Shown piece after piece: positions 1 through 6,390 of a stretch of 6,390 nt of DNA. Below the pieces are notes generated by a model that searched no databases, was not told where the DNA came from, and worked only from the letters and a program-made list of their open reading frames with translations. This stretch comes from Prevotellaceae bacterium UBA2757 (GTDB taxonomy: Bacteria; Bacteroidota; Bacteroidia; Bacteroidales; Bacteroidaceae), in NCBI GenBank assembly GCA_002353215.1, contig DEJD01000090.1, positions 5,850-12,239 on the forward strand. Reading direction: 5' to 3'. The translations under genes and the position numbers were made by a program. Position 1 is the first letter of the stretch; the number at the start of each line of letters is the position of its first letter.

Positions 1-1680
1 ATCATCTATCAGGTATTCACACGACTGTTTGGAGCGAACTCCACTAAGTGTGTGCCAAACGGCAGCAAGAAAGAGAACGGCTGCGGACATCTGGGCGACT
101 TCACTGGTGCCGCTCTGGATGCCATCAAGGAACTGGGTGTCACCCACATCTGGTACACCGGACTCATCGAGCACGCCACACAAAGTGATTATACCGAATA
201 CGGAATCAGACGCGACCACCCTGCCATCGTGAAGGGACGCGCCGGTTCACCCTATGCCATCAAGGACTATTACGACATAGACCCCGACCTGGCTACAAAG
301 GTGACAGACCGATTCCGTGAGTACGAAAACCTCGTGAAGCGAACTCATAAGGCAGGACTGAAGATGATTATCGACTTTGTTCCAAACCACGTGGCACGTC
401 AGTACCATTCAGATTCAAAGCCTATGAGCGTGCCCGACTTCGGAGAAAACGACGAACCAAGCTGGGCATTCTCACCACAGAACAACTTCTACTACCTGCC
501 GGGAGCTAAGTTCTCGCCCGACTTCGACCTGAACGACCCGGAACAGGGACCATACGAGGAATACCCTTGCAAGGCTACAGGCAACGACTGCTTCAGTCAG
601 TGGGTGAGCCGCAACGACTGGTATGAAACCGTAAAACTGAACTACGGAGTAGATTACCAGGGCGACCACCAGCTGGTGTTCTGTCCGTCAACCCCGGACA
701 CATGGGTCAAGATGCGCGACATTCTGCTCTTCTGGGCTTCGACCGGAGTAGATGGTTTCCGCTGCGATATGGCTGAAATGGTTCCGGTGGATTTCTGGGG
801 ATGGTGCATTCCGCAGATTAAGGAACAATATCCTGAAGTAATCTTCATAGCAGAGGTATATAACCCACACGAATACCGCAACTACATACATCGCGGTAAG
901 TTCGACTACCTCTACGACAAGGTGGGACTCTACGACACCCTGCGCTCAGTAATGGGCGGACAGTCGGCAAGCCTCATCACCGGTCAGTGGCAGGCTGTGG
1001 AAGACATACAGAGCCATATGCTCAACTTCCTCGAAAACCACGACGAACAGCGCATTGCAAGCCGGTTCTTCGCAGGTAATGCAGAAAAGGGTAAGCCAGC
1101 TCTGCTCGTATCGGCGCTGATGCAGACCAACCCTATGATGATTTACTTCGGACAGGAAATCGGCGAACCGGGTATGGACGCAGAAGGATTCTCAGGTGAG
1201 GACGGCCGTACCACTATCTTCGACTACTGGACAGTGGATAAGATACGCCGCTGGAGAAACGGAGGTAAGTTTGACGGCAAACAACTCACAAAGGAAGAGA
1301 AGGAACTGCGCCACTACTACGACAAGGTGCTCCGCATGTGCAATAAGGACAAGGCTATACGCGAAGGACAGTTCTTCGACATCATGTACGCCAACTACGA
1401 CAACGAACTGATGGACACCAATAAGATGTATGCTTTCCTGAGAAAATCAGACAAGGAACTCATCCTCGTGGTGGCAAACTTCAGCGACGAAATGCAGCGC
1501 ACATGGGTGAAGATACCAGCTCACGCCTTCGAAATACTCGGCATCCCTACCCTTACGGAGAAAACCGAATGCAAGGAACTGCTGACCCACTCAACAGAGA
1601 AACATATTCTCGTGCCAGACGGCACCACATACCTCGAGGTACCGGCTAACGGAGGAAAAATACTGAAATTCACTCTGTAA
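1..1680 (+). CDS. GH13 alpha-amylase-family glycoside hydrolase (5' end outside window)
   Basis: This is the C-terminal 559 residues of a GH13 enzyme, a family that hydrolyses or rearranges alpha-glucosidic bonds in starch, glycogen or maltodextrins. The reading frame is open from base 1 and begins with IIYQVFTRLFG, a typical first barrel strand. All four GH13 signature regions are visible (numbered from base 1): region I DFVPNH (Asp125), region II GFRCDMAE with Arg254 and nucleophile Asp256, region III FIAEVYNP with general acid Glu285, and region IV ENHDEQ with transition-state Asp348. The catalytic triad is therefore intact. Residues about 130-230 form a domain-B-like insertion, and about 476-559 a C-terminal beta domain ending in GGKILKFTL. 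Only the extreme N-terminus is missing, so a signal peptide, lipobox or extra N-terminal domain cannot be judged, and cell location is unknown. Substrate preference is not readable from these motifs. No hairpin terminator follows the stop codon. Confidence 0.95.
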   Translation: MIYQVFTRLFGANSTKCVPNGSKKENGCGHLGDFTGAALDAIKELGVTHIWYTGLIEHATQSDYTEYGIRRDHPAIVKGRAGSPYAIKDYYDIDPDLATKVTDRFREYENLVKRTHKAGLKMIIDFVPNHVARQYHSDSKPMSVPDFGENDEPSWAFSPQNNFYYLPGAKFSPDFDLNDPEQGPYEEYPCKATGNDCFSQWVSRNDWYETVKLNYGVDYQGDHQLVFCPSTPDTWVKMRDILLFWASTGVDGFRCDMAEMVPVDFWGWCIPQIKEQYPEVIFIAEVYNPHEYRNYIHRGKFDYLYDKVGLYDTLRSVMGGQSASLITGQWQAVEDIQSHMLNFLENHDEQRIASRFFAGNAEKGKPALLVSALMQTNPMMIYFGQEIGEPGMDAEGFSGEDGRTTIFDYWTVDKIRRWRNGGKFDGKQLTKEEKELRHYYDKVLRMCNKDKAIREGQFFDIMYANYDNELMDTNKMYAFLRKSDKELILVVANFSDEMQRTWVKIPAHAFEILGIPTLTEKTECKELLTHSTEKHILVPDGTTYLEVPANGGKILKFTL

Positions 1681-1682
1681 AT

Positions 1683-1713
1683 TTTGTAAATTCACAAAAA
1701 CTCCGTACCTTCG
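1683..1713 (+). promoter_or_regulatory. Bacteroidetes-type promoter of rpsP
   Basis: TTTG at 1683-1686 and TACCTTCG at 1706-1713 are separated by 19 bases. This matches the Bacteroidetes primary sigma factor consensus (TTTG at about -33, TAnnTTTG at about -7) in full at the upstream box and at all but one fixed position of the -7 box. It begins two bases after the GH13 stop codon. Transcription would be expected to start around 1718-1721, giving a leader of about 120 bases. The start point is inferred from the usual box-to-start distance. Confidence 0.8.
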
Positions 1714-1718
1714 CAGCC

Positions 1719-1817
1719 GCTTTTACGAGATAAAAGCAAAAAGTCAACCGTTGCTACGTGATAGCAACATATTCATTAACCCCAAGCCACAGGGCTAACG
1801 AGATTAGTTCAGGGCTT
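1719..1817 (+). promoter_or_regulatory. rpsP leader with three tandem CGNGA-loop hairpins
   Basis: Three stem-loops of one design follow each other. Hairpin 1 (1719-1737) is GCTTTTA-CGAGA-TAAAAGC, seven Watson-Crick pairs. Hairpin 2 (1750-1768) is GTTGCTA-CGTGA-TAGCAAC, seven Watson-Crick pairs. Hairpin 3 (1792-1810) is GGGCTAA-CGAGA-TTAGTTC, five Watson-Crick pairs and two G-U pairs; AAGCC (1784-1788) can pair with GGCTT (1813-1817) to lengthen it below a small internal loop. Each stem has a G-C pair at its base and a pair of A with U closing the loop, and each is followed by A. Stems differ in sequence while the loops share CGNGA, as expected for a repeated RNA element. None is followed by a T-run, so they are not terminators. 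Control of rpsP translation or mRNA stability is inferred; I cannot name the binding partner. Confidence 0.6.
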
Positions 1818-1838
1818 ACAAAAAAACAAAAAAAAACA
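1818..1838 (+). promoter_or_regulatory. A-rich translation initiation region of rpsP, no Shine-Dalgarno
   Basis: The 21 bases before the rpsP ATG are almost entirely A with three C residues. There is no AGGAGG-like sequence. An unstructured A-rich stretch before the start codon is usual for well expressed Bacteroidetes genes. It supports placing the start at 1839 and separates the start codon from the last leader hairpin. Confidence 0.6.
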
Positions 1839-2432
1839 ATGAGTAAGAAGGGATCTACAAGAATCAGACTTCAGCGTCATGGTCGTAAGAACTATGCTTT
1901 CTACAGCATCGTTATCGCTAATGCAAATGCTCCACGTGACGGACGTTTCATCGAGAAACTCGGTACTTACAACCCAAACACCGACCCAGCTACAATCAGC
2001 TTGAACTTCGAGCGTGCACTCTACTGGGTAGAGGTTGGTGCTCAGCCAACTGACACAGTACGCAACATCCTCTCAAAGGAAGGCGTATATCTGATGAAGC
2101 ACCTCAAAGGCGGTGTGAAGAAAGGCGCATTCGACGAGGCTGCAGCTGAATCTAAGTTCGCAGCATGGAAGGCTGAAAAGGCTCAGAAGGCTGCTAAGTA
2201 TGCTGAAGACCTCGCTAAGGCAGACAAGGCAAACGCTAAGGCTCGTCTGGAAGCAGAGAAGAAAGCTAACGAAGCTGTTGCTGCTAAGGTTGCAGAGAAG
2301 AAGGCTGCTGCAAAGGCTGCTGAAGAAGCTGCTGCTGCTGAAGCTGCTGCAGAGGCTGCTGCTGAAAACGCAGAGGCTACTGAGGCACCAGCAGAGGAAG
2401 CTACTGCTACAGAAGCTCCTGCTGAAGCATAA
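1839..2432 (+). CDS. rpsP: 30S ribosomal protein S16 with long alanine-rich C-terminal extension
   Basis: S16 binds the 5' domain of 16S rRNA and helps assemble the small subunit. Residues 1-90 are the conserved core: [19 protein letters not shown], then [16 protein letters not shown] and a C-terminal part around [17 protein letters not shown]. The protein is 197 residues, against about 80 in E. coli. The additional ~100 residues are in two parts: a Lys/Ala/Glu-rich stretch (about 100-159) that should be helical or coiled-coil, and an acidic tail (160-197) with 11 Glu and no Lys or Arg, holding ATEAPAE twice (180-186, 190-196). I recall extended S16 proteins being common in Bacteroidetes. The ATG at 1839 is chosen because the S16 family begins MSKK/MVKIRL-like here; the frame is open further upstream, but that would place the leader hairpins inside the coding region. 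The gene has its own promoter and terminator and so can be transcribed alone. Alanine codons are nearly all GCT or GCA, fitting high expression. Confidence 0.98.
   Translation: MSKKGSTRIRLQRHGRKNYAFYSIVIANANAPRDGRFIEKLGTYNPNTDPATISLNFERALYWVEVGAQPTDTVRNILSKEGVYLMKHLKGGVKKGAFDEAAAESKFAAWKAEKAQKAAKYAEDLAKADKANAKARLEAEKKANEAVAAKVAEKKAAAKAAEEAAAAEAAAEAAAENAEATEAPAEEATATEAPAEA
2301..2365 (+). repeat. GCT/GCA-rich low-complexity tract inside rpsP
   Basis: The segment encoding the alanine-rich tail is a run of GCT, GCA and GAA/GAG codons, including four uninterrupted GCT triplets at 2328-2339. It is an imperfect trinucleotide repeat within the open frame of rpsP. Such tracts can change length in whole codons by slippage without breaking the gene. 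Confidence 0.6.
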
Positions 2433-2451
2433 TCGGAAGTTAGAAGAAAAG

Positions 2452-2488
2452 AAAAGTCCTGAAGGCAACGAGCTTTCAGGACTTTTTT
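2452..2488 (+). terminator. Rho-independent terminator of rpsP, probably working in both directions
   Basis: AAAAGTCCTGAA (2452-2463) pairs perfectly with TTCAGGACTTTT (2475-2486). Two further pairs, G2464-U2474 and G2465-C2473, leave a seven-base loop. The stem runs into a six-T tract (2483-2488), the classic form for the plus strand, starting 19 bases after the rpsP stop. On the minus strand the same stem is followed by TTTTCTTTTCTT, so it could also end the peptidase transcript, whose stop codon is 37 bases away. Confidence 0.92.
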
Positions 2489-2502
2489 GTGTTTACAGGG
2501 GA

Positions 2503-2533
2503 GATTCCCTGATGCATTACGCATCAAGGAATC
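2503..2533 (-). promoter_or_regulatory. Stem-loop overlapping the stop codon of the C10 peptidase gene
   Basis: GATTCC (2503-2508) and TGATGC (2510-2515) pair with GCATCA (2521-2526) and GGAATC (2528-2533) around the loop ATTAC. The single mismatch (C2509 against A2527) becomes a G-U pair in minus-strand RNA, giving 13 continuous pairs there. The stem therefore suits the peptidase mRNA better than the opposite strand. It covers the last two codons and the TGA stop. It lacks a T-run, so it may stabilise the 3' end upstream of the terminator at 2452-2488; that role is inferred. Confidence 0.55.
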
Positions 2534-5496
2534 AGTATCTTCTTAGATGTACCATCGCTCATCATGTAGATGTTAACACCACGCTGAGGAGCAGGAATCT
2601 GTACGCCACTAAGGGTGTAGATGCCTACCACTGTTGGTTCGGCAACATCTGCAATAGCATCCTCGACTGGAGTCAGGATAGAGCCGTCAATATACTTCTG
2701 TGCTATTTCCATCAGATAATCAGCATAGGCTCTCACCTCATTGCTGCTGTTGAGTCCGTTGTCGGCACGATTAGAGAATTTGTTTTCAGCTTCAAAGATA
2801 GTATATATAAATGCTTCGTATGCATCCAATGAAGTCATATACTCCGTGAGAATGTCATAAGACTCAGATATTTTCGTAGCAAGATAGATGTATGCAGGAT
2901 CGAGGGCTGCAGTAGTGTTGACACGGAACTGCTTGGTAATAGCCGGGTCGTAGAAGTAGCCGGAAAGTCCGGGGACCTCAGTTTCTGCAGTAAGCGGAAC
3001 AAAATACTGTGTGCTCTCATCGTTTATGATATGAGCTCCCTTCGGAGCAGTAGTGCGAGAGAATGTGCCCTTAACAGCAGAGTCGGCATTCTCCTTCGGA
3101 GCAGCAAGTACGTCAACATAAGGATTTTCCTCGTCGCCAAAGAACCAAAGCATATTATTGTAATCAGCTGAAGTCATAATGAGATAGGTCTGTCCTGCCT
3201 CAAGATTTGTTACATCGGTAGTGCTGAGAAGTGCAGTGCCTGTAGTCTTATGTCTGTCGATGCTACGCGCAATGGCTCCGTCGAGCAGTTCACCATTGAA
3301 CGGAACGGTAAACAGCGACCACTTAGCTACTGTATTGGTGAACTCAGCTACGGCGAACTTAGCCTTGAAGTCAGCCTTAGGCTTGAAGTCATAGCCATAA
3401 ACAATATGCAGACCAGCGGTAATACCGTCAGCATTGATGATATTATCTTCTTCGTATGTATCAGAACCTGCTACATAGACAAGTGTATTAGGATTGGTGA
3501 AAGACTTACGATCAAAATTAGGAGCGAATGCTTCAACCTGAGTCAAGTCGAAAGAAGTAGCAGAAGAATAGGTAGGAAGTTTTGACAAGAGTTCGAAGGC
3601 ATTCTTATCCCAGTGGCCTGAGAACGTGAGTACGCCGTTTTCAAACGAACTTACAACAAAGTCGCTTTCTCCTGTTATAATAAAATATGTACGCGTGATG
3701 TCAGCCTTCGACACATCGATTATATCTGTAGTAGCATTATTTTCCCATTCTGTTGCCACCTCAGCATAATAGCGCTTACCGCTCACGAGAGGACACGACA
3801 TTGTGTTGGCTACGTTGAAATAGAGTTTAGCAGAGGAACCTGCAGGCACAAGGATGTTAGACAGAGAGTTGTGACCATTGAGAGCCCACTCTTTAGTCTC
3901 TTCGTCATAGACATAGATATTAATTTTGCCCGTACCTTCGTAATCCATATCATCATTGTTCTTCAAATCAACCGTGAAAGTAGCCTTCTTGCTGTAGAAC
4001 TTATTGTACTCTATTTCATCGATTACCTCTGTCTCCTTAGAAGAGGCTGAAGTAATAGACTTCAAAGAAAGATTGGCAGTAACAGCCTCTGGAGTGACAG
4101 CAATCTGGTCGATAACTGTCAGGTCGGCATCAGTTACTGTGATGTACCAGGTCTTAGTGCTGGTTGGTTTGCAGGTAAGACTGATAGTACCCGTAGAACC
4201 CGAAGAAATAATGGTTTCGAGGTCGGAGGATTTTGCATTTCTCAGCAAGGTTGGTTTTGCACTGTTGGTTGAAGCAAAGAGATATACACCCTGAAGAGGA
4301 AGCGTAGAGTTGTTTTCGATAGTAATGTCGAACGTATTGGTACGTTGTGCATAGACCGTCTCCGGTTCTTCAATTTTTCCGGTACGATTCCATTGCTTGG
4401 GATAAGCGTCGAACAAAGCAGACTGATAACCGTTAAAGCCATTCATACCTTTTTCTGTATCTACAGTATAATACCCATCAGCCTGACCGCCCCATCCGAA
4501 ATTGAAGTAGAAGAGGTCGCCTGTCTTCTGATAGCCATGAACCACAACGGCATGTCCGCCCTGACTCTCACTCTGACCTGTGTACATGACAGGACGACCT
4601 GCAATCAACTCATCGTAGAGCATCTGAACCCAAGTCTCCTGAGAATAAGAGTTGCGATATTTTACCGTTCCGCCCTTCATACCGAAGAAGCCACTGAAAG
4701 TAGAAGGGATTTTTTCTATATTTCCAGAGGTACTTGAACCATATGTAAGCCAAGTGGCAGCACCTGTGGCAAATACGAATTCTGCTACTGCAGACTTGGA
4801 TGCGGCAGACTCAGAACCATTGTAGCTGTCCTTCATCAGTTCCCAATGGAGTTCTGTGCCTTTTGCTACCGACTCAGTAACAGGAGCATCTCCATAATCG
4901 TATGTGGGTGTAGTACTCTGAAGAGTAGCTGGGAGGTCTTTACGCCAATAATACAGGATCTGACTGGCAGCTGTAGCAACACATCCTGTCACAGCACGAT
5001 TGGTCGTACCCTTGAGGAACGGACAACGGTCATTATACGGACTGGTCTGATGCCAATGGCTTGTCATGAGAGGCTTGATACTTGCACGGTCAGCATTAGC
5101 AGTGAGCATCGGACGTGGAGTATTAGTACCGTCTGCCTGAGCCTGAGCTACATAATCTGCCCAACCGTCGAGCATAGCCTGAAAAGCAGGTGGCATATTG
5201 TCTGCATCGAAGTCACCACTCTCCGTATATCCGAGGATGGTTGGGAGGCAGTCGTCGCCCGCTACAATCACGTAACCCTGCCCTTCTCCCCTACTATAAA
5301 TATAATAAGGAGCAGATACGGAACCCGTGCCGAATGGTTTTACACGATTCTCCTTAGAGTTACTTACTAAAGTAAGATTCTCAGTAGAAGGCAGGAAATC
5401 AGCAGCTAACTGCTCTGCCTTTTCCGGGTCAACGGGATTTGCGATGGCAGTTACCGTGAGTAATACCAATGCAAATAATGAGGTTAACTTTTTCAT
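2524..5496 (-). CDS. Secreted C10-family (streptopain/interpain-like) cysteine peptidase with C-terminal sorting tail
   Basis: A complete 990-residue secreted cysteine protease. Residues 1-19 form a signal peptide (MKK, hydrophobic core, cleavage after AIA), with no lipobox Cys. Residues about 22-135 match the inhibitory propeptide of C10 enzymes (GYVIVAGDD, ILGY, FDADNMP). The papain-fold catalytic domain follows, with nucleophile Cys172 in VTGCVATAASQILYYW, His315 in GGHAVVVHGY, and Asn332/Trp335 in FNFGWGG, so activity is expected after propeptide removal. Residues about 375-600 look like two beta-sandwich modules, about 600-870 a beta-rich region I do not recognise, 880-940 a mostly helical stretch, and 950-990 a tail (GIYTLSGVQIPAPQRGVNIY to KKILIP) resembling type IX secretion sorting domains. 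Interpain A of Prevotella intermedia and PrtT of Porphyromonas are near 850 residues, so this one is longer. The ATG at 5496 is set by the signal peptide. The gene lies 25 bases after lepA. The substrate is unknown; host or dietary protein is plausible. Confidence 0.95.
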   Translation of the reverse strand: MKKLTSLFALVLLTVTAIANPVDPEKAEQLAADFLPSTENLTLVSNSKENRVKPFGTGSVSAPYYIYSRGEGQGYVIVAGDDCLPTILGYTESGDFDADNMPPAFQAMLDGWADYVAQAQADGTNTPRPMLTANADRASIKPLMTSHWHQTSPYNDRCPFLKGTTNRAVTGCVATAASQILYYWRKDLPATLQSTTPTYDYGDAPVTESVAKGTELHWELMKDSYNGSESAASKSAVAEFVFATGAATWLTYGSSTSGNIEKIPSTFSGFFGMKGGTVKYRNSYSQETWVQMLYDELIAGRPVMYTGQSESQGGHAVVVHGYQKTGDLFYFNFGWGGQADGYYTVDTEKGMNGFNGYQSALFDAYPKQWNRTGKIEEPETVYAQRTNTFDITIENNSTLPLQGVYLFASTNSAKPTLLRNAKSSDLETIISSGSTGTISLTCKPTSTKTWYITVTDADLTVIDQIAVTPEAVTANLSLKSITSASSKETEVIDEIEYNKFYSKKATFTVDLKNNDDMDYEGTGKINIYVYDEETKEWALNGHNSLSNILVPAGSSAKLYFNVANTMSCPLVSGKRYYAEVATEWENNATTDIIDVSKADITRTYFIITGESDFVVSSFENGVLTFSGHWDKNAFELLSKLPTYSSATSFDLTQVEAFAPNFDRKSFTNPNTLVYVAGSDTYEEDNIINADGITAGLHIVYGYDFKPKADFKAKFAVAEFTNTVAKWSLFTVPFNGELLDGAIARSIDRHKTTGTALLSTTDVTNLEAGQTYLIMTSADYNNMLWFFGDEENPYVDVLAAPKENADSAVKGTFSRTTAPKGAHIINDESTQYFVPLTAETEVPGLSGYFYDPAITKQFRVNTTAALDPAYIYLATKISESYDILTEYMTSLDAYEAFIYTIFEAENKFSNRADNGLNSSNEVRAYADYLMEIAQKYIDGSILTPVEDAIADVAEPTVVGIYTLSGVQIPAPQRGVNIYMMSDGTSKKILIP

Positions 5497-5521
5497 AGTA
5501 TGGTTATTAAAGAATTAATAA
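5497..5521 (-). other. 25-base AT-rich gap between lepA and the peptidase gene
   Basis: This short gap is nearly all A and T apart from a few C residues close to the peptidase start. I see no hairpin with a T-run that would stop lepA transcription, no clear TAnnTTTG box and no Shine-Dalgarno sequence. The arrangement is consistent with read-through from lepA into the peptidase gene, though a promoter inside the end of lepA cannot be excluded. Confidence 0.5.
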
Positions 5522-6390
5522 TTAATTATCATCAAGTTTCAGGACTGCAAGGAACGCCTTCTGAGGCACAGACACATTACCAATCTGTTTCATACGCTTC
5601 TTACCTCGTTTCTGTTTCTCGAGCAGTTTACGCTTTCGGCTCACGTCACCACCATAACACTTTGCAAGCACGTCCTTACGTACCTGCTTGACAGTTTCGC
5701 GTGCTACAATCTTTCCTCCGATGGCAGCCTGGATAGCTATATCGAACTGCTGACGTGGCAAGAGTTCCTTGAGACGTTCACACATACGGCGTCCGAGAGT
5801 CACGGCATTATCCACATGAGTCAAGGTGGAGAGTGCATCGACAGATTCTCCATTGAGGAGGATATCGAGTTTTACGAGTTTTGACTGACGGAAACCTGCC
5901 GGATGGTAGTCGAAGCTGGCATATCCGCGACTGACACTCTTCAGTTTGTCGTAGAAGTCAATCACAATCTCACCCAGCGGCATAAGGAACTCTATCTCGA
6001 CGCGGTTGCCGGCAATGAAATCCTGTTTTACGAGTTCTGCACGCTTACCAAGACACAAAGTCATTATCGGACCGATAAAATTGGCTGTCGTAATAACTGT
6101 TGCACGGATATATGGTTCCTCAACATGTTCGATAAGCGTAGGATCGGGCATTCCTGAAGGGTTATGTACTTCTTCAGCATTCCCGTGTTTGTCGTAAACC
6201 ATATACGACACGTTAGGAACGGTAGTGATTACATCCATATTGAACTCACGATCGAGGCGCTCCTGTACTATCTCCATATGGAGCAAACCGAGGAATCCGC
6301 AACGGAATCCGAATCCGAGGGCAGCAGACGACTCATGCTGGAATGTGAGAGACGCATCGTTAAGCTGTAGTTTCTCAAGACTGGTACGCA
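5522..6390 (-). CDS. lepA: Elongation factor 4 (LepA), C-terminal half; 5' end outside window
   Basis: LepA/EF4 is a ribosome-dependent translational GTPase that acts on the 30S/70S ribosome, with proposed roles in back-translocation, initiation and small-subunit biogenesis. The visible 288 residues are about half of the usual ~600. They start with [14 protein letters not shown] and [20 protein letters not shown] (domain III), continue through an EF-G domain V-like part ([11 protein letters not shown] to [11 protein letters not shown]), and end in the LepA-specific C-terminal domain, with the diagnostic [19 protein letters not shown] and the ending [15 protein letters not shown]. The frame stays open to the right edge. 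The TTG at 6284-6286 is an internal leucine codon and not a start. The GTPase domain lies outside the window. The 3' end is intact and no frameshift is seen. The gene reads toward the C10 peptidase gene 25 bases downstream, which may share its transcript. Confidence 0.98.
   Translation of the reverse strand, partial: RTSLEKLQLNDASLTFQHESSAALGFGFRCGFLGLLHMEIVQERLDREFNMDVITTVPNVSYMVYDKHGNAEEVHNPSGMPDPTLIEHVEEPYIRATVITTANFIGPIMTLCLGKRAELVKQDFIAGNRVEIEFLMPLGEIVIDFYDKLKSVSRGYASFDYHPAGFRQSKLVKLDILLNGESVDALSTLTHVDNAVTLGRRMCERLKELLPRQQFDIAIQAAIGGKIVARETVKQVRKDVLAKCYGGDVSRKRKLLEKQKRGKKRMKQIGNVSVPQKAFLAVLKLDDN

Noticed and set aside
52..54. GTG as the start of the GH13 gene
   Set aside because: The frame is open to base 1, and the upstream residues IIYQVFTRLFG are conserved first-strand sequence of the GH13 barrel. 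This codon is therefore an internal valine.
1758..1838. Upstream extension of the rpsP reading frame to an ATG at 1758
   Set aside because: The S16 family starts at the MSKKG...RLQRHG segment, and the extra 27 residues would run through leader hairpins 2 and 3. They have no S16-like character, and the A-rich sequence before 1839 fits a genuine start.
2073..2527. Antisense reading frames opposite rpsP rich in Ser/Cys/Phe or Ala
   Set aside because: They are mirror images of the GCT/GCA/GAA repeat codons. Biased triplet repeats keep several frames open without encoding a protein.
2200..2832. Plus-strand Leu/Arg/Gln-rich frame crossing the rpsP terminator
   Set aside because: It is a shifted reading of the alanine repeat that then runs through a strong terminator and antisense to the peptidase gene. 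It has no recognisable domain.
4004..5370. Several plus-strand frames of 96-174 residues opposite the peptidase gene
   Set aside because: They are antisense to a clear, complete protease frame, show no family motifs and have no promoter or initiation context.
5450..5464. GTTAC-CGTGA-GTAAT, another CGTGA-loop hairpin
   Set aside because: It has four Watson-Crick pairs plus one wobble, lies in the signal-peptide coding part of the peptidase gene, and the loop reads CGTGA only on the non-transcribed-message strand. A chance match is likely.
6284..6286. TTG as the start of the lepA frame
   Set aside because: The preceding residues ([10 protein letters not shown]) are conserved LepA sequence in the same frame up to the window edge, so the gene is cut by the window and not started here.
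1..6390. CRISPR arrays, tRNA or rRNA genes, insertion sequences, attachment sites
   Set aside because: Looked for and not seen: no regularly spaced direct repeats, no cloverleaf, no transposase or integrase motifs, and no terminal inverted repeats with target duplications.

Overview
The window reads as chromosomal DNA of a Bacteroidales bacterium, most likely Prevotella or a close relative. Four things point there: a Bacteroidetes-type promoter (TTTG, 19-base spacer, TAnnTTTG-like box) in front of rpsP; start codons preceded by A-rich sequence instead of Shine-Dalgarno sites; an S16 protein with a long alanine-rich tail; and a large secreted C10 (interpain/streptopain-like) cysteine peptidase whose C-terminus looks like a type IX secretion sorting tail of the kind common in Prevotella. 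The genus is inferred from protein style, not from a database search.

Layout. 1-1680 (+): the 3' part of a GH13 alpha-amylase-family glycosidase whose start lies before the window. 1681-1838: the rpsP promoter and a roughly 120-base leader. 1839-2432 (+): rpsP (ribosomal protein S16). 2433-2523: convergent intergenic region with a strong rho-independent terminator and a second hairpin that overlaps the stop codon of the opposing gene. 2524-5496 (-): the C10 cysteine peptidase, complete, 990 residues. 5497-5521: a 25-base AT-rich gap. 5522-6390 (-): the C-terminal half of lepA (elongation factor 4), whose start lies beyond the right edge. No gene-free stretch exceeds 300 bases.

How it fits together. 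Two transcription units converge near 2490. On the left, the GH13 gene has no visible terminator, so its transcript may run into rpsP, which also has its own promoter directly after the GH13 stop codon. On the right, lepA and the peptidase gene lie head to tail with a short gap, so the protease may be read from lepA's transcript. No metabolic link between neighbours is evident; this looks like ordinary chromosome with housekeeping translation genes (rpsP, lepA) beside two polymer-degrading enzymes.

The least ordinary structure is the rpsP leader. It holds three successive stem-loops, each with a 7-bp stem and a five-base loop of the form CGNGA (CGAGA, CGTGA, CGAGA), with unrelated stem sequences. 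The first begins about where transcription should start and the last ends about 20 bases before the start codon. That pattern suggests a repeated RNA recognition element controlling S16 synthesis or mRNA stability. I do not recognise it as a named motif.
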